This document shows, in pieces, positions 14,215 through 22,425 of a DNA stretch of 64,000 bases. The translations under genes and the position numbers were made by a program. How positions within the stretch are numbered: the first letter of the stretch is position 1; each line of letters opens with the position of its first letter. The notes under the pieces are model-generated. The model searched no databases. It saw nothing but the letters and a program-made list of their open reading frames with translations, and had not been told where the DNA came from. Origin of the DNA: CAZZNQ01 sp964655775 (GTDB taxonomy: Bacteria > Planctomycetota > Brocadiia > SM23-32); contig CAZZNQ010000004.1 of NCBI GenBank assembly GCA_964655775.1, forward strand, positions 28,435 through 92,434, read 5' to 3'.

Positions 14215-14700
14215 ATGCCGAACCTATTTTCCGTGCGCGAGCTTGTGGAAGTGGCCATCCAGGAGGAGCAGACGGGAGCGACCTTCTACCGGGCTCTTGC
14301 GGAGAGCACGGACTCGGCGGAGCTGGAGGAGTTCGCCCTGGAGGTGGCCGAGATGGAGGACGAGCACGAGCAGAAGTTTAAGCAGATGCTCGAGGGGTTG
14401 GGCGAGTACGAACCGACCGGCGAGTCGTACGCGGGCGAGTACGAATCCTACATGTCCTACCTTCTGGAAGGGCGCATATTCCCGGTGGGCGACGAGAGCC
14501 GCAAGATGGCGCAGCGCCAGATGTCCGACGAGGAGGCCGTCGAGACGGCGATGGGCCTGGAGCGCAACACGCTGTTGTTCTACCTGGAGATGCTGCGCTT
14601 CATCCCCGAACAGCACAGGTCTCTGCTGGACGACATCATCACCGAAGAGCGCCAGCACGTGCGTGACTTCGCGCAGTACAAGGCGGACCACTTCGCTTAA
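14215..14700 (+). CDS. Rubrerythrin/ferritin-like diiron protein
   Basis: A 161-residue four-helix-bundle protein. Diiron ligand positions of the family are visible: Glu in IQEEQTGATFYRAL, the ExxxE and H of EMEDEHEQKF, Glu in ERNTLLFYLEM, and the E and H of ITEERQHVRDF. There is no rubredoxin domain, so electrons must come from another protein. Such proteins usually reduce peroxide or store iron in anaerobes. The ATG at 14215 has a very strong AAGGAGGAGGAAGG site; the frame is open further upstream but has no credible start. A hairpin follows the stop. Confidence 0.88.
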   Translation: MPNLFSVRELVEVAIQEEQTGATFYRALAESTDSAELEEFALEVAEMEDEHEQKFKQMLEGLGEYEPTGESYAGEYESYMSYLLEGRIFPVGDESRKMAQRQMSDEEAVETAMGLERNTLLFYLEMLRFIPEQHRSLLDDIITEERQHVRDFAQYKADHFA

Positions 14701-14707
14701 GAAGCCG

Positions 14708-14731
14708 CGGGGCCTGTGACGGTCGGCCCCG
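14708..14731 (+). terminator. Hairpin after the rubrerythrin-like gene
   Basis: CGGGGCC / GGCCCCG with a 10-base loop, eight bases after the stop. The downstream T-run is weak. It lies between convergent genes and may serve both. Confidence 0.5.
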
Positions 14732-14738
14732 ACTAAAG

Positions 14739-14999
14739 TCACCGCGCATGTCCGGCAGGCGTCGGCTCGGCCCCCCGGGCCGGCGCCTGTTCTTTGCGCT
14801 CCTTCAACAGCTCCCGGATGTCCGCCAGCGTTTCGATTACCTCCGTGAGGAGCTCGGTCTCCTCCGAAGCGGTTTCGGTCACCTGGACAAACTGTCTCTC
14901 CAGCACCGCCGTTTTGTAGCTGTTCCGCACGGCGAGGATGCAGGCGAACAGCGCCAGCGCCAGGCAAACAAACCAGGCGATCAGTTGAGACGGGTTCAT
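14739..14999 (-). CDS. Small membrane protein with coiled coil, coupled to the ABC exporter
   Basis: An 86-residue protein with one N-terminal transmembrane helix (about 6-26) and a cytoplasmic or periplasmic coiled coil rich in Glu/Leu (about 35-70), ending in a Pro/Ala tail. Its ATG overlaps the stop of the ABC exporter as ATGA, so translation is coupled. I do not recognise a family. A role as an accessory subunit of the exporter is inferred from this overlap alone. Confidence 0.65.
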   Translation of the reverse strand: MNPSQLIAWFVCLALALFACILAVRNSYKTAVLERQFVQVTETASEETELLTEVIETLADIRELLKERKEQAPARGAEPTPAGHAR

Positions 15000-17059
15000 T
15001 CGGCGTTCCCTCCTATTTGCGGCTGGTCTTGCTGGCCCATGAACTGCAGCTTGCACAGCCTCATGTACTCCCCGCCGAGCTCCAGCAGCTCGTCGTGGCT
15101 GCCCTGCTCTACTATGCGGCCGCCCCTGAGCACGATTATCTTGTCCGCGTGACGCACCGTGGAGAGCCGGTGTGCGATGACCAGGGTCGTGCGGCCCGCC
15201 ATCAGGTTGTTCAGACCGCGCTGGACCAGCACCTCGGACTGGGCATCCAGGCTGGAGGTGGCCTCGTCGAGGATCAGAATCGGCGCGTTCTTGAGCAGGG
15301 CGCGGGCGATCGTCACGCACTGGCGCTGCCCCCCGGAGAGCCGCCCGCCCGACTCGCCCACCAGGGTATCGTAGCCGTCCGGCAGGCTGTCGATGAACTC
15401 ATGGATGTTGGCGGCTCGGGCGGCCTCGATCACTTCCTCTTCGGTGGCGGCGGGGCGTCCGTAGCGTATGTTCTCGGAGATGGAGCGGTTGAACAGGAAC
15501 GGATGCTGACCGACGATGCCGATCTGACCCATCAGGCTGTCGCGCGTGATGTTGCGTACGTCATGTCCGTCGATCTCGACAGAGCCGCGGTCGACGTCGT
15601 AGAACCGGGGGATCAGGTCCAGCAGCGTGCTCTTGCCGGCGCCGGTCTCGCCCACAATGGCGTACATGCTGCCGGCCTCCACGCAGAGGTCGATGTCCCT
15701 GAGCACGGGTTCGTCGTCGTAACCGAACCATACGTTGTTGTAGCGGATGCCCTCGCGCACGCCGTCGATCTCGACGGCATCGGGGCTGTCGACGATGTCC
15801 GCCGTCGTGTCAAGTAGTTCGAAGATGCGCACAACGCCCGGAGTGCTGGACTGCAGGTCGGCGTACGCCCGCACAGTTCTGCGCACCGAGCCCACCATGA
15901 TACCCAGCGACAGCATGCAGGCGAGCATCTCGCCCACGGTGAGTTGCCCGGTGGAGATGAGCCGGTCGGCCAGAAGGACTATCAGCGACACGGGGAGCAG
16001 ATACAGGTACTCGGGCAGGTTCTGCGCCAGGGCACGGTTGCGCACCAGGCGGAAGGCCTGCCGGAGCTGGTCGCGGTTCCTCTCTCGGAAGGCCTGGCAC
16101 TCCGCGTCCTCCATGTTGAACGCTTTTACGACGCGTATTCCGCTGAGCATCTGCGTGATGGAGTCGGTGATGTCCGCCAGGCGCTGCAGGTTGCGGTGCC
16201 CGTAGCGGCGGATGCGGGAGCCGTACCGGCCCATGACGAAGATCAGGGGCGGAAACGTAACGTGGGCGAGCAACGTCAGCTCCCAGCTCATGTAGATCGC
16301 GACGCCGAGCAGGATGAACAGCCGCATCGGCTCCAGCAGTATGGTGCCGAACAGAATCTTGACGGCAACCTGCGTGCTGTTCACGTCGTTGGTAAGCCGG
16401 CTGACGAGCTCGCCGCTGCGGTGGCGGGCGAAGAAGTTGAGCGACAGGCGCGAGATCTTCTCGAAGATGGCGACGCGGATGTCCGCCATGATGCTCCAGA
16501 CCACTCGCCGATGCGCGTACTCCTGCAGGAAGCCGGAGATGACCAGCAAAGGTCCTATCAGAAAGGCGATCAGGAGCGCGATCTTCTTGGGATCGCCCTC
16601 GGGCGACAGCAGGTCCATCGCGCCCCGGACCGGCGGCAGGGCCTTCAGCCAGCCCGTAATCCGCTTCTTGGTCGCCTCCAGGGGCTCGTCCGGCATCGCC
16701 TCTTCTTCGGTAGCGATGGTCTCTGCACCGCCCGCATCCGGCGGCTGCGCCGCGCCTGCATCGGCGTGTTGTTGCACGGCCGTGCCAGCCGCTGCGGGGT
16801 CATCCGGACTTCCACCCTCTGTCGAAGCGGCGGCCTCGGAGCCGTCCGCGTTCGGTGGCTGGTCCGCACTTGCCTCGGCGTGCTGCCGCGCGGCTATGGC
16901 ATCGATCATGGGCTGGAACAGCAGCACCAGCGATCCGTTCACCAGATTGAACAACGTCATCGCCAGAAAGGCGGCGATGATCATGCGCCAGTGGCTGCCT
17001 GCGAAGGAGTAGAACCTAAGCAGCTTGCCGTATTCGGCCTGTTCCTCGCTTTTGGACAT
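14996..17059 (-). CDS. MsbA-like ABC exporter, fused permease and ATPase
   Basis: A 687-residue half-transporter with an N-terminal six-helix exporter domain and a C-terminal ATPase. Walker A is GETGAGKST (about 470-478), the signature is LSGGQRQ (about 571) and Walker B with D-loop is LILDEATSSLD. It should act as a homodimer flipping a lipid or exporting a hydrophobic compound. The first periplasmic loop carries about 95 extra residues (56-150) of Ala/Pro/Glu-rich sequence made of two degenerate copies of a 33-35-residue unit, each with QHA(E/D)A, QPP and PD(D/E)P. It is divergent from the pseudokinase gene. Confidence 0.92.
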   Translation of the reverse strand: MSKSEEQAEYGKLLRFYSFAGSHWRMIIAAFLAMTLFNLVNGSLVLLFQPMIDAIAARQHAEASADQPPNADGSEAAASTEGGSPDDPAAAGTAVQQHADAGAAQPPDAGGAETIATEEEAMPDEPLEATKKRITGWLKALPPVRGAMDLLSPEGDPKKIALLIAFLIGPLLVISGFLQEYAHRRVVWSIMADIRVAIFEKISRLSLNFFARHRSGELVSRLTNDVNSTQVAVKILFGTILLEPMRLFILLGVAIYMSWELTLLAHVTFPPLIFVMGRYGSRIRRYGHRNLQRLADITDSITQMLSGIRVVKAFNMEDAECQAFRERNRDQLRQAFRLVRNRALAQNLPEYLYLLPVSLIVLLADRLISTGQLTVGEMLACMLSLGIMVGSVRRTVRAYADLQSSTPGVVRIFELLDTTADIVDSPDAVEIDGVREGIRYNNVWFGYDDEPVLRDIDLCVEAGSMYAIVGETGAGKSTLLDLIPRFYDVDRGSVEIDGHDVRNITRDSLMGQIGIVGQHPFLFNRSISENIRYGRPAATEEEVIEAARAANIHEFIDSLPDGYDTLVGESGGRLSGGQRQCVTIARALLKNAPILILDEATSSLDAQSEVLVQRGLNNLMAGRTTLVIAHRLSTVRHADKIIVLRGGRIVEQGSHDELLELGGEYMRLCKLQFMGQQDQPQIGGNAE

Positions 17060-17130
17060 AGCGCGACTGAGTGGAGGTGTGTGTTGTCTGCGCGCGCACG
17101 GCGCGCGGCCCGGTTCGGTGTGCAGGCAAG

Positions 17131-17160
17131 ATCATACCCCGCCGTCGGACACACCGTCAA
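17131..17160 (-). promoter_or_regulatory. Sigma-70-type promoter for the ABC exporter
   Basis: On the minus strand: TTGACG (17155-17160), 18 bp, TATGAT (17131-17136), about 70 bases before the ATG at 17059. Confidence 0.5.
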
Positions 17161-17180
17161 GACGGAGAGCGTCAACAGCA

Positions 17181-17209
17181 TTGACACTGCCGGACCGTGT
17201 CCCTACAAT
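17181..17209 (+). promoter_or_regulatory. Sigma-70-type promoter for the pseudokinase
   Basis: TTGACA, exactly 17 bp and TACAAT, about 45 bases before the predicted start at 17256. Confidence 0.7.
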
Positions 17210-17255
17210 CAAAGCGAGCGGATAACGGTGAGTTTGTGAAGGAGCGCATTGTCCG

Positions 17256-19028
17256 TTGCAGAGCGGAGGCGGCGTACCACCGAGCGCAGGTTCTGGCGGG
17301 CTGACCGCGGGCAGCCGAGTGGCGGGCTACGTGCTCACGCTCCAGATCGCGGGGGACGGTTTCTGCAGTCTCTGGCTGACGAAGCCGGAGGAGGACGGCT
17401 ACGGGGACACCTGCCTGCGTGTGATACCGGCGGACAATCTCATCTCGCCCGGGACACGGGACCGTTTCAGGTCGAACCTGGAGTTCTGGATGTCCCTTGA
17501 GCCGACCACCACCGTGGACCTGTACGATTGCGGCCACGAGGACGGGCGCTACTTCATGCTCATGCGCTACATGCCAAAAGGCTCGGCGGCCGACCAGCTC
17601 AAGGACACTTCGTGGACGAGCGAGGCGCTGACGACGTTTGCCGTGGATCTGGCATCCTCGCTGCGCAACCTGCACTCCAGCGTCGGCCCTCACGGGAACC
17701 TGAAACCCTCCAATATCTTCCCCACGCTGGACCGCGGCGTGCTCCTGAGCGACTATATGCTGCCGCTGTGGCTGGACGAGCTGGAATCCGGCTCCCAGAA
17801 GCTCGTTCCCAGGATCCTGCATCCGTATCGCGCTCCCGAGCAGCACAGCGACCCCCGCGACTACGACACCCGTAGCGACGTATTCACCTTCGGCATGGTG
17901 ATGCTCTGGTGCCTGAGCGGCGAGGTGCCCTCGCCCGAGGATGCTGAGTCGGCGGCGAAGGAGGCCAACTGGCCACCGGGAATGGCCAAGATCGTCAGGC
18001 GGTGTCTGAGGAAGAATCCGGATAAGCGGTTCGCGGACGCCATGGAGCTGTTCGAGGCCCTCTGCGCCAGCACAGGCCGCACGCCGTTGCCGAGCGAGGC
18101 CAGGCAATCCGAGAAGACGGGAACGCAACCGGAGCCATCGGCGCCGCAGGTGCCGCCGCCCAGCCCGTCTGTGACGGCCGACAGGCTGGAGGAGGCGGAG
18201 ATTTTCATCGGGAAGGGGCGCCTGGACGACGCGGTGGCGATCCTGGAGACGCTGCCGCCGGGGACGCCAGGGATGGCCGACCTTCTTGACGAAGTGGAGA
18301 GGCGGCAGGAGGCCAGCGAACGACTCGCCGACGAGGCGGTGCGTCTGGCAGGAATGGGCAAGATAGAGGCAGCCGCCGACAGCCTGCGGCAGGCGGAGAC
18401 GCTCTGGATTGACTGCGAGACGGTCCAGGCCGTGAAGTCGGAGCTTTCCGTGGCGGCGGACGAGGACAGCGCCTTTCGCACCGGCAAGGTGCCTTTCACG
18501 CTGCGAGATGCCCTTGACGCGAGACGCTATGCGGAAGCCAGGCCGCTGGTGGAGCGCCTTCTGGAAGAGGAGTACCTCAGCGACGAGGCGCGCCGCACCA
18601 TCGAGGAATTCAAGCTGGGAAGGGCGCGGAAGGGGCTGCTGGACAGCGTGAAGGCGGCCAGGAAGATGGTAGTGGCCGGCCAGATGGACCGGGCCCGTCA
18701 TCACTGGCTTGAGGCGGCGAAGTGGATCCCCAGTGGGCCCGAGCGCGACAAGCTGCTGCGGTTCGCAGAAGCCACTGCGCGCGGCAAGCTCCGCGTCGGT
18801 GACGTTCCCGATGAGAAAACCATCGCAGACGCCGCGCCGTCGCCGCAGCCGACGGGCCCGGATCTCGAGCTGCCGCCCGAACTGCAGGCGAAGCTGGACG
18901 ATCTCACGGCCGAGGAGAGGGTGGAGGAGGAGAAGCGTCGTAACCTCCGGCTCCTTGTGATACTTGGCGTGGTGTCGGTGCTGATCGGAATGGCGCTGGC
19001 CCTGATACTGGGCTATGCGTTCTTCTGA
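17256..19028 (+). CDS. Membrane-anchored Ser/Thr pseudokinase with helical repeats
   Basis: A 590-residue protein with a eukaryotic-type kinase fold (about 20-275), a Pro-rich linker, helical TPR-like repeats (about 310-530) and one C-terminal transmembrane helix (about 566-588). Key residues are missing. The catalytic loop reads HGNLKPSNI (about 145-153) where HRDLKPxN is expected, so the catalytic Asp is Asn. The ATP-anchoring Lys is Arg in CLRVIP. The DFG motif reads DYM, and no true Gly-rich loop is seen. APE is kept as APEQ. It probably binds partners rather than phosphorylates. Start is TTG at 17256 with GGAG twelve bases upstream, so the start is uncertain. Confidence 0.8.
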   Translation: MQSGGGVPPSAGSGGLTAGSRVAGYVLTLQIAGDGFCSLWLTKPEEDGYGDTCLRVIPADNLISPGTRDRFRSNLEFWMSLEPTTTVDLYDCGHEDGRYFMLMRYMPKGSAADQLKDTSWTSEALTTFAVDLASSLRNLHSSVGPHGNLKPSNIFPTLDRGVLLSDYMLPLWLDELESGSQKLVPRILHPYRAPEQHSDPRDYDTRSDVFTFGMVMLWCLSGEVPSPEDAESAAKEANWPPGMAKIVRRCLRKNPDKRFADAMELFEALCASTGRTPLPSEARQSEKTGTQPEPSAPQVPPPSPSVTADRLEEAEIFIGKGRLDDAVAILETLPPGTPGMADLLDEVERRQEASERLADEAVRLAGMGKIEAAADSLRQAETLWIDCETVQAVKSELSVAADEDSAFRTGKVPFTLRDALDARRYAEARPLVERLLEEEYLSDEARRTIEEFKLGRARKGLLDSVKAARKMVVAGQMDRARHHWLEAAKWIPSGPERDKLLRFAEATARGKLRVGDVPDEKTIADAAPSPQPTGPDLELPPELQAKLDDLTAEERVEEEKRRNLRLLVILGVVSVLIGMALALILGYAFF

Positions 19029-19038
19029 TCGCCCAATC

Positions 19039-19055
19039 GGGTCGTCCCGACCCGT
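19039..19055 (+). terminator. Short hairpin after the pseudokinase gene
   Basis: CGGGTCG-TCC-CGACCCG, a perfect 7-bp stem ten bases after the stop; no T-run, so possibly a weak terminator. Confidence 0.4.
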
Positions 19056-19072
19056 GACGAGGTCCCACAGGT

Positions 19073-19101
19073 TGCGTCTCCGCCGGGTCAGGGGTATAAT
19101 C
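19073..19101 (+). promoter_or_regulatory. Sigma-70-type promoter for thiC
   Basis: TTGCGT, 17 bp and a perfect TATAAT, about 110 bases before the thiC ATG. The leader has no recognisable TPP riboswitch. Confidence 0.5.
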
Positions 19102-19213
19102 GTTTGCGAGGATTGGCGCGCCTGATGGCGAGCCCAGTGCGACCTTCCACCGATTCCACAGAGATCCTGCGGCCGCCATACCGGCGGCGTGCGACGGGCT
19201 CAAGAGGACTCCG

Positions 19214-20488
19214 ATGACGCAGTTGCAGAGCGCCCTGAGGGGCGAGACGACAAAGGAAATGCGCGCCGTTGCCGAGGCCGAGAGCGTCGGTGTGGAGGCC
19301 CTGCTGGGCGGCGTTGCCGCGGGTACGGCCGTGGTATTGGCGAACGTGAACCACCCACACGTCGAGCCGCTTGGGGTGGGAGCGGGCCTGCGGACAAAGG
19401 TGAACGCCAACCTGGGCACATCGCCCGAGCGATCGGACCTGGAGTGCGAACTGGCCAAGCTGGCCTGTGCCATTGACGCCGGCGCCGACGCCGTAATGGA
19501 TCTGAGCACCGGCGGCGACATCGACTCGGTGCGTCGCGCGGTGATCGAGCACTCGTCCGTCGCGGTTGGCACGGTTCCCATCTACCAGGCGGCCATCGAG
19601 GCAGGCGGACCCGAGGAAATGTCCGCTGAGAGCTACCTGCGTGTCTTCGAGCGTCATGCCCGCGACGGCGTCGACTTCGCCACGGTCCACGCCGGCGTGA
19701 TCCGGGCGGCCATGCCGTTGTTGGAGCGGCGACTGCTGGGCGTGGTGAGCCGCGGAGGCGCGTTCCTGGTGAAGTGGATGCGCCGCCATGCTCGGGAGAG
19801 CTTCCTCTACGAGTGCTTCGACGACGTGCTGGCCATCGCCAGGGAGTACGACGTGACGATGAGCCTGGGCGACGGCCTGAGGCCCGGCTGCATCGACGAC
19901 GCGACCGACGAGGCGCAACTGCACGAACTGCGCGTGCTGGGCGAGCTGGCGGGGCGCTGCAAGGATGCCGGCGTCCAGGCCATGATCGAGGGTCCCGGCC
20001 ACGTTCCGCTGGACCAGGTAGAGCGCAACGTGCGCCTGGAGAAGGAGCACTGCAACGGGGCGCCGTTCTATGTGCTGGGTCCGCTACCGACCGACGTGGC
20101 GCCCGGGTACGACCACGTGGTCAGCGCTATCGGCGGGGCACTCGCGGCGTGGCACGGCGCCGATTTCCTCTGCTACGTCACGCCGAAAGAGCATATCGGC
20201 CTGCCGAACGCGGACGAGGTGCGGGAGGGTATAACGGCCAGCCGCATAGCCGCCCACATCGGCGACGTGGCCAAGGGCAACGACGGCGCGCGCGATCTGG
20301 ACCGTCGGATGGCGCAGGCCCGAGCGGCTCGGGATTGGGACGCGATGCTGAGCATAGCGATAACGCAGGACAGGTTCCGCGATCTTCTGGGCGGCGAGTC
20401 GCGCGAGGACCGATGCTCCATGTGCGGCGAGTACTGCGCCGTGAAACTGTTCCGCGAGGAACTGGAGCACGGTCGGTCCGGTCGCTGA
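19214..20488 (+). CDS. thiC: Phosphomethylpyrimidine synthase
   Basis: Radical-SAM enzyme that rearranges 5-aminoimidazole ribotide into the hydroxymethylpyrimidine phosphate part of thiamine. The 424-residue protein is the compact, clostridial-type form. Landmarks are VNANLGTS, DLSTGGDID, the MSLGDGLRPG barrel segment, IEGPGHVPLDQV and the C-terminal CSMCGEYC cluster motif (about 401-408, CxxCx4C), all intact. The ATG follows AAGAGGA. nadA starts 29 bases after the stop, so the two Fe-S enzymes are probably co-transcribed. Confidence 0.96.
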   Translation: MTQLQSALRGETTKEMRAVAEAESVGVEALLGGVAAGTAVVLANVNHPHVEPLGVGAGLRTKVNANLGTSPERSDLECELAKLACAIDAGADAVMDLSTGGDIDSVRRAVIEHSSVAVGTVPIYQAAIEAGGPEEMSAESYLRVFERHARDGVDFATVHAGVIRAAMPLLERRLLGVVSRGGAFLVKWMRRHARESFLYECFDDVLAIAREYDVTMSLGDGLRPGCIDDATDEAQLHELRVLGELAGRCKDAGVQAMIEGPGHVPLDQVERNVRLEKEHCNGAPFYVLGPLPTDVAPGYDHVVSAIGGALAAWHGADFLCYVTPKEHIGLPNADEVREGITASRIAAHIGDVAKGNDGARDLDRRMAQARAARDWDAMLSIAITQDRFRDLLGGESREDRCSMCGEYCAVKLFREELEHGRSGR

Positions 20489-20517
20489 CGGAGAGCTCCT
20501 TCCGACGGGAGAAGAAA

Positions 20518-21438
20518 ATGTCGACGCTGAGCGACGATGCGGCGATTCTCAAGTCCGAGATCGCTCAACTGAAGAAGACGCGCAACGCCGTGATCCTGGC
20601 GCACTTCTACCAGCGTCCCGCGGTGCAGGTGCTGGCGGACTTCACGGGCGACTCGCTGGCCCTGAGCCGTAAGGCGGCCGAGACGCAGGCCGACGTTATT
20701 GTCTTCTGCGGCGTACGCTTCATGGCGGAGACCGCCGCAATCCTCAATCCGGGCAAAGTTGTGCTTCTGCCGGAGCTCTCGGCTGGCTGCGCCATGGCGG
20801 ACATGGCCACGGCGGAGGCCGTGCGTGAGCGGCGCGCGGAACTGCCCCCCGATACGGCCGTTGTCAGCTACGTGAACAGCACGGCGGCGGTGAAGGCCGA
20901 GTCGGACGTCTGCTGCACCTCCTCGAACGCCGTGCGCGTTGTCGACTCGCTGGATGAAGACAACGTGCTGTTTGTCCCCGACCGCAACCTGGGCAGCTAC
21001 ATCGCCGAACAGACGGACAAGCAGGTGTTCCCCTGGGACGGCCACTGCTACGTGCACGACCCCGGCATCAGCACCGGCGTGATCCGCGAGTTGAAGCGGC
21101 TGCACCCGCACGCCGAGACGATGGTCCATCCGGAATGCGCGAAGGCCGTTCGCAGCCTTGCGGACTTTGTGGGCAGCACGGGCCAGATGCTGGAGCACGC
21201 AACCGACTCTGAATCGAGGCAGTTCATCGTCGGGACGGAGGAGGGATTCCTCTATCCGCTTCAGGAGCGCAACCCCCGCAAGGAGTTCTACGCCCCGGGC
21301 AGCGTGTGCTCGTCGATGCGGCTCTGCACGCTGGTCTCCGTTCGGCGCGTGCTGGACCGCATGGACAATGTTGTGACCGTTCCCGATGACGTTCGCGAAG
21401 GGGCGGCCGCCGCGCTGGAGCGCATGCTCCGGGTGTGA
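20518..21438 (+). CDS. nadA: Quinolinate synthase
   Basis: Cytoplasmic [4Fe-4S] enzyme condensing iminoaspartate with dihydroxyacetone phosphate to quinolinate in de novo NAD synthesis. The 306-residue protein has the three cluster cysteines expected of NadA, in VCCTSSNA (about 131-138), VHPEC (about 206) and VCSSMRLC (about 263-270). AHFYQRPAVQ, GDSLALSR and FCGVRFMAE are typical substrate-site segments. I chose the ATG at 20518, preceded by GGGAGAAGAA; the frame is open upstream through thiC but that is a shadow. nadB and nadC are not in the window. Confidence 0.96.
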   Translation: MSTLSDDAAILKSEIAQLKKTRNAVILAHFYQRPAVQVLADFTGDSLALSRKAAETQADVIVFCGVRFMAETAAILNPGKVVLLPELSAGCAMADMATAEAVRERRAELPPDTAVVSYVNSTAAVKAESDVCCTSSNAVRVVDSLDEDNVLFVPDRNLGSYIAEQTDKQVFPWDGHCYVHDPGISTGVIRELKRLHPHAETMVHPECAKAVRSLADFVGSTGQMLEHATDSESRQFIVGTEEGFLYPLQERNPRKEFYAPGSVCSSMRLCTLVSVRRVLDRMDNVVTVPDDVREGAAAALERMLRV

Positions 21439-21482
21439 ACCCCGGGCCCCGTCCCGCCGCAGTCTTCGGAGAAGTCTCTCCC

Positions 21483-22322
21483 ATGGCAGTCTCGATCGGA
21501 ATCGACGTGGGGAGCGTTGCCGTCAAGGTCGTCGTCATGCGCGACGAGGCGCCGGCGACGTGGGTGGAGGAACCTACCCGGCCGGACATAGCCGGCCAGT
21601 GCGACGCCCTGCTGGAGCGAGTAATGGGCGGGCCCGACTGCACCGACAGGCCCTCGGTTTGCGCGACCGGCTACGGCCGCAAGCTCGTCTCCTTCGCCGA
21701 CGGCGCCGTCACGGAGATTATGGCAAACGCCGCTGGGGCCGGCTGGCTCTACCGCCATTGGCGCGCTCTGCCCGGCATGCTGGGCGAGGCGCCCAGCCCG
21801 TTGGAGCTTGGGGATCCCTTCCGGACCATCATCGACGTCGGCGGGCAGGACAGCAAGGTCATCGTGTTCGGTGCGGACGGCATGGTGCGCGATTTTGCCA
21901 TGAACGATCGCTGCGCGGCGGGGACCGGGCGGTTCCTGGAGGTGATGGCTCGCGTGCTGGAGGTGGACCTGGTGAGACTGAGCGAGCTGGCCCTGCACTC
22001 GGACCGACCGGCCGTCATCAGCAGCGCATGCACGGTGTTCGCGGAATCGGAAGTCGTCTCCCGGCTGGCCGAAGGCGACACGCGGGAGGACATCGCCGCA
22101 GGCGTGTTCCGGAGTGTGGCGGATCAGGTGGCGGGCCTGGCCGCGCGCTGCACCTGGCGTCCGCCGGTTTTGTTCGACGGGGGACCGTCCCGCAGTCCGG
22201 CGCTTCGTCGCGCTCTGGCCGATGATCTGGGCTGCGAGCCGGCCGTTACCCCCCTCGGGCAGTTCACCACAGCGCTCGGGGCGGCGGTGCTCGCAACACA
22301 GGGCGTCTTCACGCCCGGATGA
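21483..22322 (+). CDS. BadF/BcrA/HgdC-type ATPase, 2-hydroxyacyl-CoA dehydratase activator-like
   Basis: A 279-residue ASKHA-fold ATPase of the archerase family, which passes single electrons by ATP hydrolysis to a dehydratase or reductase. The phosphate loop is SIGIDVGSVAVKVVV, the second is IDVGGQDSKVI. The two cysteines that would hold a [4Fe-4S] cluster across the dimer are in NDRCAAGTGRF and SSACTVFAESE. FDGGPSRSPALRRAL closes the site. ATG 21483 has CGGAGAAG upstream; a GTG at 21435 overlapping the nadA stop would add 16 residues. No dehydratase subunits are nearby, so its partner is unknown. Confidence 0.87.
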   Translation: MAVSIGIDVGSVAVKVVVMRDEAPATWVEEPTRPDIAGQCDALLERVMGGPDCTDRPSVCATGYGRKLVSFADGAVTEIMANAAGAGWLYRHWRALPGMLGEAPSPLELGDPFRTIIDVGGQDSKVIVFGADGMVRDFAMNDRCAAGTGRFLEVMARVLEVDLVRLSELALHSDRPAVISSACTVFAESEVVSRLAEGDTREDIAAGVFRSVADQVAGLAARCTWRPPVLFDGGPSRSPALRRALADDLGCEPAVTPLGQFTTALGAAVLATQGVFTPG

Positions 22323-22340
22323 CCACCGGCGACCGGGGGG

Positions 22341-22368
22341 TTGACAGTGCCGAGCCCGACTGTATCAT
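22341..22368 (+). promoter_or_regulatory. Sigma-70-type promoter for the secreted protein gene
   Basis: TTGACA, 16 bp and TATCAT, about 58 bases before the ATG at 22426. Confidence 0.6.
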
Positions 22369-22425
22369 GGAGGTACATCCCTGGAGCCGTTTTGTAGGGC
22401 TACTAATGCACGAGGGGAGTAGGCC

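Noticed and set aside
19029..19213. Possible TPP riboswitch before thiC
   Set aside because: The CTGAGA and ACC-TGA landmarks of the TPP element are not found by eye in the leader.
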